From positions 1 through 63,656 of IMG/VR virus record IMGVR_UViG_3300036859_000369: 63,656 nt of DNA; one strand, 5' to 3'. Origin of the DNA: a virus. Shown here piece after piece: positions 51,093 to 59,053 of this stretch. Every line of letters begins with the position of its first letter. The first letter of the stretch is position 1. The notes beneath the pieces were generated by a model. That model made no database searches and was not told where the DNA came from. It worked only from the letters and a program-made list of their open reading frames with translations. The position numbers were made by a program, and so were the translations under genes.

Positions 51093-51656
51093 CTAGCGCG
51101 TCACCTTCCGTGTTGTCATCGTTCGGCACGGTAACAGCGATTGCGGCATATCGGCCGGGTGCATCTGCACAGCTACGAGCCCGGCTTTCGTCCGGCTCTG
51201 ACATGCGGCACAGTCCGGCAATATCAGGTCTATACCTGCGTGCATAGGGCAGTATGCCGGTTCGAATCCAGCACGGTAGTAGCACCTGCCGGGGTCGCGC
51301 TTGCGCCGCGTCTTTGTGGTGTCGATGAACGTAACGAGCCCCAGGTCCGGCGGATGGGGCCAGATTGATCGCGTCACGGCTATGGCATCACGGACCAGCG
51401 TGGATGACAGGATATCGGATTCGTTCCGAAACAGTGAATTGACCCACGCGCCGGCCCATGCGTGGCGAACGTAGGCGGCAAACGGCCACGACGTAACCCA
51501 GAGCGCCCGGCCGTCGCGCGACAGCAGTGTGACACAGCGCCCCGGTGGTACAAACCTCTGACTACCGACTTTCTGTCGGTTGTAGTGACGATCCGCAATC
51601 GCCCGCGCGTCCGCCGCGCTAGAATGCGAGAGTGTCCAGTATCTCGACTCTGTCAC
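51093..51656 (-). CDS. GNAT-like phage protein
   Basis: 187 residues. YWTLSHSSAADARAIADRHY, FVPPGRCVTLLSRDG, ALWVTSWPFAAYVRHAWAGA, SLFRNESDILSSTLVRDAI and LGLVTFIDTTK are recurrent blocks of a phage family with acetyltransferase-like fold (recalled). Some members accompany base modification, but substrate is unknown. Last gene before the initiator. Confidence 0.72.
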   Translation of the reverse strand: MTESRYWTLSHSSAADARAIADRHYNRQKVGSQRFVPPGRCVTLLSRDGRALWVTSWPFAAYVRHAWAGAWVNSLFRNESDILSSTLVRDAIAVTRSIWPHPPDLGLVTFIDTTKTRRKRDPGRCYYRAGFEPAYCPMHAGIDLILPDCAACQSRTKAGLVAVQMHPADMPQSLLPCRTMTTRKVTR

Positions 51657-51850
51657 TGTGGAGTCACCCAGACGGACGCATTATTCGGATCGGTCGGCAC
51701 GATCACACCGGCCGTATTGAGTGCGCACAGGATGGACGGAGAAATCATACGAGCGGCGACGCCGTCGTCTAGGTAGGCTTCGCCGTGCCAGCAGTAGATG
51801 GCAGCGTCCGGATTACTTCGGAGAATCTTGCGGACCTGTGCCTGCGTCAT
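51653..51850 (-). CDS. 65-residue protein, unknown
   Basis: MTQAQVRKILRSNPDAAIYC; winged-helix-like or a beta/alpha protein (LNTAGVIVPTDPNNASVWVT). Directly downstream of promoter P5 with AAGGGGGTACCGAG. ATGA overlap with the GNAT-like gene. Confidence 0.68.
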   Translation of the reverse strand: MTQAQVRKILRSNPDAAIYCWHGEAYLDDGVAARMISPSILCALNTAGVIVPTDPNNASVWVTPQ

Positions 51851-51881
51851 CTCGGTACCCCCTTGCGTGTGATCTATGGTC

Positions 51882-51910
51882 ACTATACCACCGTGGTATA
51901 GTGCTGTCAA
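51882..51910 (-). promoter_or_regulatory. Operator-bearing promoter P5
   Basis: TTGACA (51905-51910), 17-bp spacer, TATAGT (51882-51887), perfect operator ATACCACCGTGGTAT (51885-51899). Dispersed repeat ~32 bp upstream. Drives the replication genes. Confidence 0.87.
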
Positions 51911-51941
51911 GGGGTTTCCGGGGCAATTTCCAAAAGTCGTG

Positions 51942-51957
51942 GTCATTCCAAAATGAC
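51942..51957. repeat. 16-bp dispersed inverted repeat at a gene end
   Basis: GTCATTCCAAAATGAC (centre changed); supplies V-I-L-E-stop of the 79-residue gene. Confidence 0.85.
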
Positions 51958-52182
51958 CGGTGGAACGTACCGATCCGCCCGCCAGCGTCCGAGCGCCCGT
52001 TGCGCCAGCCCCATAGCGTACGCGCTGGTTGGGGCGCCTGCCAGGATCTCTAGCGCGGCGGCGCATTCTCTCAGAATGTCGATCGATCGCTCCGGATTGT
52101 CCCAATGCTGGTCGCATGCCTCGGTTGCCACGACCGTCAGTCCGTTATCAGTCAACTGCCCGCAGAATCGGCACGGACTCAT
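51943..52182 (-). CDS. 79-residue zinc-site protein, unknown
   Basis: MSPCRFCGQLTDNGL..: CxxC near start, C-x-x-H (ACDQHW), then two helices. Ends V-I-L-E from the dispersed repeat. ATGA overlap upstream. Confidence 0.65.
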   Translation of the reverse strand: MSPCRFCGQLTDNGLTVVATEACDQHWDNPERSIDILRECAAALEILAGAPTSAYAMGLAQRALGRWRADRYVPPVILE

Positions 52183-52283
52183 GAGTGTGCCCGTATCTGC
52201 CAGTGGATCAATACGGTTTGACCGACAATTACGACCAGCAGAATGATGATCGTCAGAATAGCAAGCATGCGACTCTCACTCAT
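52179..52283 (-). CDS. 34-residue membrane peptide
   Basis: MSESRMLAILTIIILLVVIV then a short polar end: one membrane span. Both ends overlap neighbours (ATGA), so it exactly fills the gap. Function unknown. Confidence 0.6.
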   Translation of the reverse strand: MSESRMLAILTIIILLVVIVGQTVLIHWQIRAHS

Positions 52284-52768
52284 CGCCGATTGCCTCCATT
52301 CGGAAACTGGATGTGCACGTGCACCTGTTTCCATGCCTGCCGGGCCAGTCTGACCGTCTGCCAGGTGCCTGACCGCAACGACTTGCCAGCATGCTCCGGG
52401 AATTCGGGCACCGCGAACAGGTCACACGTCGCCAGTACCACGATACGGGCGTTCCGGTCTGGGTACGTCGTTCCGGGCGGCATCTCTTCGTAGGTCGTGC
52501 AGTGCTCGCGCCAGTGCGGGTCAACGCGGCTCCGGTCGGCCGGCAGGATGGTATGGACGTGTAGTCCGAGTGCATGCGCCTTTTTGGCCACGTAGGCATC
52601 CGTGCCGACACATCCGCCCGTAATAATCCAGACGGCCGAGTGCAGCTTTTCTAGCGCGGCGTCGACGTGGCGTTTCGCGTCGTCGGTGATGCGACGCGAT
52701 CCCGTCCAACCAACACCGGTCCAACCCTGCCCGGTCGGTCGGATCATCGCCGGTGCGTTCGCCATCAT
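52280..52768 (-). CDS. SLOG-fold (DprA/YspA-like) protein
   Basis: 162 residues. GVGWTGSRRITDD and SAVWIITGGCVGTDAYVAKKA form the Rossmann-like nucleotide-binding core of SLOG proteins; later HTILPADRSRVDP. May bind nucleotides in a signalling or DNA role. Coupled to the membrane peptide. Confidence 0.78.
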   Translation of the reverse strand: MMANAPAMIRPTGQGWTGVGWTGSRRITDDAKRHVDAALEKLHSAVWIITGGCVGTDAYVAKKAHALGLHVHTILPADRSRVDPHWREHCTTYEEMPPGTTYPDRNARIVVLATCDLFAVPEFPEHAGKSLRSGTWQTVRLARQAWKQVHVHIQFPNGGNRR

Positions 52769-52769
52769 G

Positions 52770-53774
52770 TCACCCGGTCCATATCAGCCAGCTCTGGAAG
52801 GGATCGACCATCAGGAGTCCGCCAGAACGGGTGTCGATCTCTCTTCCTGTGAATCGGTCCCACAGTCGGCCATACCCGGCCCAGTTGTAGAGTCCATGTC
52901 CGTTGCCGGTGTTGACGACGATGAGCCCGCGAGCGAAATGCCGCACCCAGACGGTGTCGTTGATCCGCTGGTATGTGCCCAATGGCGGGCCGAGCTCACG
53001 AACGTTATGCCAGTCATCCTCCCAATGCACCAGGAGGTTTAGTGGCTCGGTATACACGTCCCAGGCATAGTACGGAACGAACGGATGCAATCCATAATGC
53101 GTGTATGGTGGTTCCATAGCAAGCAGGTACACGCCGAAATGGAATCGGTGATCGTCTATGATCGCCTGTGGACTTGATTCGTTCGGTGGTGGATCACCGG
53201 TCAGAATAGCCGTTCTCGGCAACACGAACCAGTGGACCTCTCGCCGCTTCGTCGTGACGGCTGTTACCGCATCGAGCGCGTTCTGCAAGTAGACAGGATT
53301 CGCCTTGCACCGGTGCGGCATCTCAAACAACATGCCGGAAGCATACTCGGCTGCATTGACCCGGGCATACCCCAGCGCCCCATGCATCTCTCCGGGGGCA
53401 ATGCCGTTGACGATGTAGGTAAAGCCTTCCTCTTCCAGTCGGTAGCGGATCGAGTCGGTTGACGTGGTCAACGCCTCCTCCCACCACGCAGTTGTGTGGG
53501 CCGGACCCTCTCGGCAACCGATATCTGGATTCCCGTACCACTCCTGACCCATGTTTCGGACGTGGGATGCCCACTCGTTCGGCGCGAACGAGTCTGCCGC
53601 TATGCCGTGCCAGCCTTTGGTACGCAGGAATTCTGCATACCGGTCGGCCAGATCCCATACAACCGTCTTGCTCATGTGATTGATGAGCTTGCCAGGATCG
53701 GGTTTCTCGACGGGGCGGCCGTCCGGGAAGTGCAACTGAAAGTCATCTCGAATCCATGGGTAGGCCATGTCCAT
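52770..53774 (-). CDS. Glycoside hydrolase-like (GHL15-type) C-terminal part
   Basis: 334 residues as an ORF from ATG 53772-53774. Together with the ORF upstream it reads as a putative GHL15-type TIM barrel: DLADRYAEFLRTKGWHGIAADSF near the expected acidic barrel end, RVNAAEYASGMLFEMPH, and a C-terminal beta domain (WVRHFARGLIVVNTGNG). ACG-ATG separates it from an in-frame TGA at 53778, so both ORFs lie in one frame. Could be secreted or virion-bound; no signal peptide is seen. Confidence 0.65.
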   Translation of the reverse strand: MDMAYPWIRDDFQLHFPDGRPVEKPDPGKLINHMSKTVVWDLADRYAEFLRTKGWHGIAADSFAPNEWASHVRNMGQEWYGNPDIGCREGPAHTTAWWEEALTTSTDSIRYRLEEEGFTYIVNGIAPGEMHGALGYARVNAAEYASGMLFEMPHRCKANPVYLQNALDAVTAVTTKRREVHWFVLPRTAILTGDPPPNESSPQAIIDDHRFHFGVYLLAMEPPYTHYGLHPFVPYYAWDVYTEPLNLLVHWEDDWHNVRELGPPLGTYQRINDTVWVRHFARGLIVVNTGNGHGLYNWAGYGRLWDRFTGREIDTRSGGLLMVDPFQSWLIWTG

Positions 53775-53777
53775 CGT

Positions 53778-54011
53778 TCACTGGGCGGCTACTCCGCCCA
53801 TGAACCAGCCGGTTTTGTGATTCGGATTGATACTCCTGAGACGATTCGACAGCGTCACGAACGCTGCATAATCAACACTCCCATCAGGCAGAAACGGTCC
53901 ATTTGGGGAGCTCAGGTAGCCCCAATCGTACCGGGCTGCATTGGCGGCCTGAGCATCCGATAAGACGTGATGCGCGACCGGAACCCAGAGCAGAAACATC
54001 GTCTGTGTCAC
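53778..54011 (-). CDS. Glycoside hydrolase-like N-terminal part (same frame, ends at TGA)
   Basis: 77 residues MTQTMFLLWVPVAHHVLSDA..: first beta strand, then YDWGYLSSPNGPFLPDGSVD and RLRSINPNHKTGWFMGG, which match the start of GHL15-type barrels. The stop TGA (53778-53780) is followed in the same frame by ACG and ATG. Probably one gene with a nonsense change, or reinitiation giving two subunits. Confidence 0.6.
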   Translation of the reverse strand: MTQTMFLLWVPVAHHVLSDAQAANAARYDWGYLSSPNGPFLPDGSVDYAAFVTLSNRLRSINPNHKTGWFMGGVAAQ

Positions 54012-54029
54012 GGGGGAATCTCCTGTGGC

Positions 54030-54485
54030 TCAGTCGTCGTCGGTCAGGTCGTTCGCGATCAACACCTGTTGATGGGTAGACGACAGGAAGTCCGCCAACC
54101 CCTCTAAGGCCGCCTCGCGGGTCGGGTAGGTGTCCTCGGATTCGTAACAGATATACGCGAATGTCCAGACGCCCTCATCGGCATCGTACTCTACCGACCA
54201 TGCCCGGTCAGATACGTTCGGGTGCGGCACCCGTAGCCATGGGTCCAGTTCTTCGTCTGTCCCACGGGCCACGATCGGGCCGGGCGGCCCCTGCCTCGGT
54301 TCGTCTTGATTGCACGTCCGGACCTTCCAGGTGTCGGATGGGCTAAATCCGATCGACATCACATCAGATGGCATCTCACACAGCATGCCGAGTAGCCGAA
54401 TTCGAGCATTGCCGGCCGCTCCCTGCGGCGTATCACCATGCGCGACAAGCTCGATCCCGTTCCCCATGTGGACCAGGTATCGCAT
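54030..54485 (-). CDS. 151-residue acidic protein, unknown
   Basis: MRYLVHMGNGIELVAHGDTP..; alpha/beta, acidic end (ANDLTDDD). Two bases after the XRE-type gene. No recognised family. Confidence 0.62.
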   Translation of the reverse strand: MRYLVHMGNGIELVAHGDTPQGAAGNARIRLLGMLCEMPSDVMSIGFSPSDTWKVRTCNQDEPRQGPPGPIVARGTDEELDPWLRVPHPNVSDRAWSVEYDADEGVWTFAYICYESEDTYPTREAALEGLADFLSSTHQQVLIANDLTDDD

Positions 54486-54487
54486 GG

Positions 54488-54700
54488 CTACCCTGCCTTC
54501 CTGGGGCCGGCCGCTCGCCCCTCCAGTGAACGCAAGCGCGTGTCCAGCCATTCCGATCGCGCTTGCGTGATGCGGATACTGTCGTTCTCCCAGCGGGCGA
54601 TATGCGCCTGCCGGGCCGGATCGTTCCAGAGTCGCTCGGCTAACTCTGTCTGCGTCATTCCGAGCGCCACGCGTCGCCGGCGTAGTTCTTTTCCGGTCAT
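54488..54700 (-). CDS. XRE-type HTH protein (repressor-like)
   Basis: 70 residues. MTGKELRRRRVALGMTQTELAERLW is the XRE/Cro helix-turn-helix; IARWENDSIRITQARSEWLD completes it. Too short for a full repressor with multimerisation domain, so Cro- or excisionase-like. Candidate binder of the 15-bp operators, but not shown. ATGA overlap upstream. Confidence 0.85.
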   Translation of the reverse strand: MTGKELRRRRVALGMTQTELAERLWNDPARQAHIARWENDSIRITQARSEWLDTRLRSLEGRAAGPRKAG

Positions 54701-54897
54701 GTATCACCCCCTGTCGTCAATAGGCACTCTGCCGCCGCGAGTACGGCATCGTTGGCCGCTTCCATGTCGTTCGCCGCCTCGATGTACGCCTGAGACGAAT
54801 AGTCAAGGTCCGGAGCAGCGATAAGCGCGTTATACACCCGTACTCGCTGGGCGTATACCTTCCACGCTTTTAGTGCCGCCTTTTCGTGGTCGTTCAT
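54697..54897 (-). CDS. 66-residue helical protein, unknown
   Basis: MNDHEKAALKAWKVYAQRVR; helical, with EAANDMEAANDAVLAAAEC. Coupled to the XRE-type gene by ATGA. Confidence 0.62.
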   Translation of the reverse strand: MNDHEKAALKAWKVYAQRVRVYNALIAAPDLDYSSQAYIEAANDMEAANDAVLAAAECLLTTGGDT

Positions 54898-54902
54898 GAC
54901 AC

Positions 54903-55154
54903 CTACGGTTCATCGCAATACAACGATTCCTGATACGATTCGGTTGCCGATCGTTCCATCCGCTCGACATCATCAGGGCTGAACGTGTGCCCCTCGGAGC
55001 ATTGCTGATCGTCGGCACTCATCATGAGATAGATCCAGGTCTGGTATGACCCATCCGCATACGGGCCGTTCTCGCCCTCTTCAGTGAAATAAGTGACTTC
55101 GCCTTCGCATTCATCCACCGGACAGTCCCGTTGGATCTCTTCCTGCCTATACAT
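54903..55154 (-). CDS. 83-residue acidic zinc-site protein
   Basis: MYRQEEIQRDCPVDECEGEVT with CAGGAGG upstream; four cysteines (CPVDEC, CSEGH, YCDEP) give a possible zinc site; strongly acidic. Function unknown. Confidence 0.65.
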   Translation of the reverse strand: MYRQEEIQRDCPVDECEGEVTYFTEEGENGPYADGSYQTWIYLMMSADDQQCSEGHTFSPDDVERMERSATESYQESLYCDEP

Positions 55155-55186
55155 GCTGGCCTCCTGAGTGGCCGACATAGAACCAG

Positions 55187-55321
55187 TTATCTAACTCGCC
55201 CGGTGAGTCGGCGGAACCACCATTCGTGGGTCCAGTAGTGCCGCCAGTAACGTAGCCACGTCCCCAGTCTGGAGCTGTCCCCCAGGAAGAGGTAGCACAC
55301 TCCACAGTACAGGTCGTACAT
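55187..55321 (-). CDS. 44-residue aromatic protein, unknown
   Basis: MYDLYCGVCYLFLGDSSRLG; GGAGG 4 bp upstream. Trp/Tyr/Arg-rich (LRYWRHYWTHEWWFRRL). Short but with a good ribosome site. Confidence 0.6.
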   Translation of the reverse strand: MYDLYCGVCYLFLGDSSRLGTWLRYWRHYWTHEWWFRRLTGRVR

Positions 55322-55368
55322 CAGTCCTCCAGTGGCGAACATTCGGGTGCTTATGTCGGTCGCCCCGC

Positions 55369-55674
55369 CTATCGACCTGTCTGCCACAGTCGCCGCACGA
55401 CTGCATCCACATCGACATCCGGAACATGCTCGACCGTTGCTTCCGTGTAGATATCGGCGCACATACCCTGCCGGCCGATAAACACGGAACAGCCGTCGCC
55501 TGTGCGCTTGACTACCAGGTAGCACCGTCCGGTGTCACTGACGAACGGCGGCCGGTTGACCTGCCACTGCACGCGATCACCAGTCAAGGTGTACCGGTCT
55601 TTACCGCGCGCCCCGATCAGTCGTACCGTTTCGGATGACACCAGATCGGCCACCGGTGCCTGTGTCGTTTCCAT
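55369..55674 (-). CDS. 101-residue protein, unknown
   Basis: METTQAPVADLVSSETV..; beta-rich (RYTLTGDRVQWQVNRPPFVS), helical tail. No domain recognised. Confidence 0.62.
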   Translation of the reverse strand: METTQAPVADLVSSETVRLIGARGKDRYTLTGDRVQWQVNRPPFVSDTGRCYLVVKRTGDGCSVFIGRQGMCADIYTEATVEHVPDVDVDAVVRRLWQTGR

Positions 55675-55723
55675 TTTCGTACTCCTGTGTGTGATGGGGG
55701 CCGAGTTATCAGCCCCCACGGTG

Positions 55724-55927
55724 TTAGCGGACTGGTCGGCACAAAGCCGGGTCCGCGCGCCGGGTCCCGGCGTCCAGCTTTGCCCCGATTTCTCGGAGCT
55801 GGACGCCGCGCTCGGGATCGATGTCGAGAACGCGGGTGATTGCCCCGAAATCCTCGACTATGTCCCCGACCTTCGGCGACCAGTCAGCCAGGACCGTGTA
55901 GTCAGGGAGTGCGAGCGGTGTATACAT
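55724..55927 (-). CDS. 67-residue protein, unknown
   Basis: MYTPLALPDYTVLADWSPK; an SH3-like beta start (VGDIVEDFGAITRVLDIDPE). First gene of the transcript from P6, with AAAGGGGTACCGAG leader. Confidence 0.65.
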   Translation of the reverse strand: MYTPLALPDYTVLADWSPKVGDIVEDFGAITRVLDIDPERGVQLREIGAKLDAGTRRADPALCRPVR

Positions 55928-55968
55928 CTCGGTACCCCTTTTGGCGAGACTGTCCGCCCCGCACCCAG

Positions 55969-55997
55969 ACTATACCACGGTGGTATTAGACTGCCAA
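55969..55997 (-). promoter_or_regulatory. Operator-bearing promoter P6
   Basis: TTGGCA (55992-55997), 17-bp spacer, TATAGT (55969-55974), operator ATACCACGGTGGTAT (55972-55986). Dispersed repeat 33 bp upstream. Confidence 0.82.
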
Positions 55998-56029
55998 GGG
56001 GGTTTTCGGGTGAATATCAGAAAGTCGCG

Positions 56030-56045
56030 GTCATTTCGGAATGAC
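56030..56045. repeat. 16-bp dispersed inverted repeat at a gene end
   Basis: GTCATTTCGGAATGAC; supplies V-I-P-K-stop of the 160-residue gene. Confidence 0.88.
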
Positions 56046-56513
56046 TCGGACAGCCATGCCGGTGATACCACTCATCATCATCTGGAGACCCTGTGCACCG
56101 GTCGGGTACGGCACGATCTCGACGCCCAACGCGTCCAGGTGGGCAACCCAGTCGGCCAGTTGCAGGATGGCTGCATCGTACGCCGCCTGCACCGGCCGGC
56201 CAGTCGTGTCGTCGCGCTCGCCCTGCACAAGGACGGCAATACACTCATCCTTGTGGTAGGCGTCCGTCACGCTATCGGGCGGATAGACGCGATCATCCTC
56301 GAAACCCGGTATCCGGACGATATCCGAGATGTTGATGTCGAACGGCGACGCGTACACGTACCGCGTCGGCCGGTAAGCGATGTGGTGATCACCATGTCGC
56401 AACCCGACGCATGGTCGCATGATACCGATCTCGCCCTGATCCTCGAATACGATCCTATGCGCCTGTGCGAACGCCTCGATGCGTTGCCGTGCGAGCGCTA
56501 CTATTACTGCCAT
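56031..56513 (-). CDS. 160-residue protein, unknown
   Basis: MAVIVALARQRIEAFAQAH with AAAGGGG; alpha/beta mixture, His-rich RHGDHHIAYRP. Follows the DNA methyltransferase by 20 bp. No family. Confidence 0.62.
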   Translation of the reverse strand: MAVIVALARQRIEAFAQAHRIVFEDQGEIGIMRPCVGLRHGDHHIAYRPTRYVYASPFDINISDIVRIPGFEDDRVYPPDSVTDAYHKDECIAVLVQGERDDTTGRPVQAAYDAAILQLADWVAHLDALGVEIVPYPTGAQGLQMMMSGITGMAVRVIPK

Positions 56514-56533
56514 GGGGCACCCCTTTCTATGCG

Positions 56534-57757
56534 TCAGTCGTGGACGCAGACGATACACGGACACGTCGGACCGCCAAATGCTTCATGCCAAAGATATCTC
56601 AAGGCAATTTCAGCTTGGGCAGGTACGACCGCGTTCCCCGCTTGCCGGAGGCGGTCAGTGCGTGGGCAGTTGCACCCCGGCACGTCCAGCCGATGCCATT
56701 GTTCCGAAACATCAGCCAATCCGTAAACCACGGATTCAGGCGTAGCAGGCGCCAGCCATGGGCTAGATCCGATGATGTCGCGCCATCTGTCAGGGTCGCC
56801 GGGTCCGGGCGGCCAATCAGGTCCGGGGTTGCTCGAACTGCCTGCCGTCCGAGCAACCCGTTCGTCGGTACGTTCACGTCCTGACAGGCGCCGTCCTTCC
56901 AGTCCCGTGACGTTGCCGTCATCCAGTGGCGAGCCTGCGATGACAGGTCCACCTGCCGCTTGCCACGATCCGTCATCCCCTTTGCTGCTACGTCCCGCGC
57001 GTTCATCAGGCGGCCGCCGTTCGGTACATTGGCCGTCATCCATAGGCGTTGTGACACTTCCTGTGCCACGATCCCCAACGGCCCCTGACCGACCCGTCCT
57101 GTGTGGTGCATGTTGCGCGCATGCCATCCGTCCGGATGTTCCGACTGATTGAACAGACCGGCGTCCGGTGTGGGCCATGTCTGGCCGCCATCCGAATATG
57201 AAGAGTCGGATCCGGCGGTGTGGCGCGCCTGCGTCAGACGCTTTGACCACCGCGCACGTAAACCGGTAGCCCAGCGCTTGAAGATCCTGGCCGATTCTTC
57301 CGAGTCCGTCCGGGTGTCCGATGAGGTTGCTAACGTTCTCAATGAACACCAGGGGAGGGCGCATTTCTCCCAGGACGCGGGCCGTCTGTGCCCACAGATC
57401 CCGCGTATCAGCGGCACCGGCCTGTCGCCCTGCCACTGAGTACGGCTGGCATGGAATTCCGCCGACCAGTAGGTCAGCACGGCCGCGCAACGGTCGTCCG
57501 TCGAACGTGCGAAGGTCGCTCCAAACAGGTGCCGCAGGTAGGCGTCCGCTTTCCATATGCGACGCCAGGACGACGACGTTTGTAAGCTCGATTTCCACAT
57601 ACACGAGCGGGACAATGCCACGGATAACCCGGTGAATGGCGAGATCAAGTCCACCGACCCCGCTACAGACGCTAACGACGGTTGCAGGACGGTTTCGGGC
57701 ACATAGACGAACATCGGTGCACGGACCCCCTCTGACGGCTCGCTCAGACCGTCTCAT
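56534..57757 (-). CDS. Cytosine-C5 DNA methyltransferase
   Basis: 407 residues from MRRSERAVRGG. Motif I SVCSGVGGLDLA; motif IV GGIPCQPYSVAG with the catalytic Cys; motif VI FIENVSNL; motif VIII GAPHRRIRLFIF; motif X QAGNAVVPAQAE. The target-recognition region is long (about 210-340) and low-complexity. The N- and C-parts read in this frame. The same strand in another frame (56599-57714) also gives protein-like W-x-T-P-x-A... and LNPWFTDWLMF segments. Protects phage DNA from restriction. Confidence 0.9.
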   Translation of the reverse strand: MRRSERAVRGGPCTDVRLCARNRPATVVSVCSGVGGLDLAIHRVIRGIVPLVYVEIELTNVVVLASHMESGRLPAAPVWSDLRTFDGRPLRGRADLLVGGIPCQPYSVAGRQAGAADTRDLWAQTARVLGEMRPPLVFIENVSNLIGHPDGLGRIGQDLQALGYRFTCAVVKASDAGAPHRRIRLFIFGWRPDMAHTGRRSVQSVGTSGRMACAQHAPHRTGRSGAVGDRGTGSVTTPMDDGQCTERRPPDERAGRSSKGDDGSWQAAGGPVIAGSPLDDGNVTGLEGRRLSGRERTDERVARTAGSSSNPGPDWPPGPGDPDRWRDIIGSSPWLAPATPESVVYGLADVSEQWHRLDVPGCNCPRTDRLRQAGNAVVPAQAEIALRYLWHEAFGGPTCPCIVCVHD

Positions 57758-58440
57758 GATCTGTCCTGGGCGGGCTTGTGTCGCCAGATGCAGCCCGTAC
57801 AACGACCGTGGCTAGCGTACGCATAGTCCGTCGTTCCGCAATCCTCACAGACCGTGTAAAATCGCGACCAGCGCGGGGTTGGTGCGTCGATCCGGTAGGT
57901 ATCTGTCGCCGGACGCGCTACCAGTCGATACCCAACACCCGAGCACGACAGGAACAGATCGCCACATGGATGCAACCGTCTACGCACACGCGACATATGC
58001 GAACGCAGGAACGCAAAGATCCCGTTTTTTGGTACACGGTCAACGGGATCGTCGCGCCCCCATACGGCAGCAACTATGTCCCCGACTGGCACGGCTGCAT
58101 CCAGATGCTCAGCCAGATACAACACAGTCCGGATCTCTAGCGGCCCCAGGTGAATGTCCCGTCCATTGACCAGCACGGTTGCCCGTGTCGGATCGATCAC
58201 CAGTCCGCCGGTCCGGACCACCTGTCCGCGTTGTGGGCCGGGGGACAGGGACATGCCGTATTCTTCGTGGGTAAGCGGATCGTGCAGCACCACATACCGC
58301 GAAAATACCTGCCCGATAATGAGTACCCGGACTCGCCGGCACGTCTCGCCGCAACCCGCTCCGCGCCATTCCCGGTCTGTCAGCGCGTCGCCCGGATCGG
58401 TCCCGCGTGTGCTATACTGATCGTGCTGCTGACCTGCCAT
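57754..58440 (-). CDS. OmpR/PhoB-type winged-helix protein with C-terminal zinc ribbon
   Basis: 228 residues from MAGQQHDQYS. Residues ~75-175 match a trans_reg_C domain: LVIDPTRATVLVNGRDIHLG, LEIRTVLYLAEH, VWGRDDPVDRVPKNGIFAFL, GVGYRLVA. There is no receiver domain. The C-terminus has CEDCGTTDYAYASHGRCTGCIW, a ribbon. Probable transcription regulator with unusual ribbon tail; ATGA overlaps the methyltransferase. Confidence 0.83.
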   Translation of the reverse strand: MAGQQHDQYSTRGTDPGDALTDREWRGAGCGETCRRVRVLIIGQVFSRYVVLHDPLTHEEYGMSLSPGPQRGQVVRTGGLVIDPTRATVLVNGRDIHLGPLEIRTVLYLAEHLDAAVPVGDIVAAVWGRDDPVDRVPKNGIFAFLRSHMSRVRRRLHPCGDLFLSCSGVGYRLVARPATDTYRIDAPTPRWSRFYTVCEDCGTTDYAYASHGRCTGCIWRHKPAQDRS

Positions 58441-58456
58441 CGGCAGTACCCCTTTG

Positions 58457-58491
58457 ACAACGCCCGGACGGATGGTGTGTCCGGGCGTTGT
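58457..58491. other. Strong intergenic hairpin
   Basis: 13-bp perfect stem ACAACGCCCGGAC around a 9-nt loop, followed on the minus strand by CAAAGGGG and the winged-helix gene ATG. No T tract: a 5' hairpin rather than a terminator. Confidence 0.8.
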
Positions 58492-58502
58492 TGTGTTCGC
58501 CG

Positions 58503-58724
58503 TCATAGCGTCGGCATCGCATTGACGGCTCGTTCCAGTCGGTCGGCCGCCTCAGACATCACGTCGCCGGTTGCGCTCGCCCGCAACACCATCACCGCGT
58601 GCTGGGCTGCCTCTCGGAGCTCTTTCCACTGTCGAATGCGGGCTGTGCGGCCCAGGTCGCCAGCCATCTCCGGTAGCACCATCTGGCCCGTCTTCGTGCG
58701 CCTGACCGATCGTTGTGCAGCCAT
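58503..58724 (-). CDS. 73-residue helical protein, unknown
   Basis: MAAQRSVRRTKTGQMVLPE; one long helix (QWKELREAAQHAVMVLRAS, EAADRLERAVNAM). No family. Confidence 0.62.
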   Translation of the reverse strand: MAAQRSVRRTKTGQMVLPEMAGDLGRTARIRQWKELREAAQHAVMVLRASATGDVMSEAADRLERAVNAMPTL

Positions 58725-58725
58725 G

Positions 58726-58881
58726 CTAGAGCTGTCCGTTGGCCCGCATGCCCAGAATGGTGGATACGATCAACGCAACCGTATAGACCCAGAACATAAA
58801 CGTCATACCTCGGACAAACGGACTGACTTCGGCTGCTGTCAACGGGAACGCCCGGCGGATCGACTCCAGGATCGGCCGCAC
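58726..58881 (-). CDS. 51-residue single-span membrane protein
   Basis: GTG start at 58879-58881; hydrophobic MTFMFWVYTVALIVSTILGM (about residues 26-45). Follows the 54-residue zinc gene by 7 bp. Longer in-frame extension is antisense to that gene's real frame and was rejected. Confidence 0.52.
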   Translation of the reverse strand: MRPILESIRRAFPLTAAEVSPFVRGMTFMFWVYTVALIVSTILGMRANGQL

Positions 58882-58888
58882 AATCGCC

Positions 58889-59053
58889 CTACGGGAAGAT
58901 GCATTCGCAGTCAGTCCGGGGTTTTCGACAATTCCAACACGCCCGGCCCAGCCATGCGCGCGCCTCCGGAGGCAAGCTGCTGATGTCGATCGCCCCGTCT
59001 CGATTGAAAGCATCGGCCATTGCTTGAATCTCCTGGTTGGTTGGTTCATCCAT
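58889..59053 (-). CDS. 54-residue zinc-site protein
   Basis: MDEPTNQEIQAMADAFNRDG then CWNCRKP, TDCECIFP: four cysteines. GGGGGATTG ribosome site; ATG overlaps the upstream TGA (TGATG). Protein-like, missed by common length cut-offs. Confidence 0.65.
   Translation of the reverse strand: MDEPTNQEIQAMADAFNRDGAIDISSLPPEARAWLGRACWNCRKPRTDCECIFP

Noticed and set aside
51241-51275. GGTTCGAATCC, a tRNA T-arm-like string on the plus strand
   Set aside because: The T-stem has a mismatch, no anticodon or acceptor pairing could be built, and the region codes well for the GNAT-like protein on the other strand.
52770-54011. Recoding of TGA across the genome
   Set aside because: Almost all other genes end cleanly in TGA at overlaps with next starts, so the code is standard.
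56599-57714. 371-residue ORF overlapping the cytosine methyltransferase
   Set aside because: Not listed as a separate gene because catalytic motifs I to X lie in the other frame; its family-like segments are reported as a finding instead.
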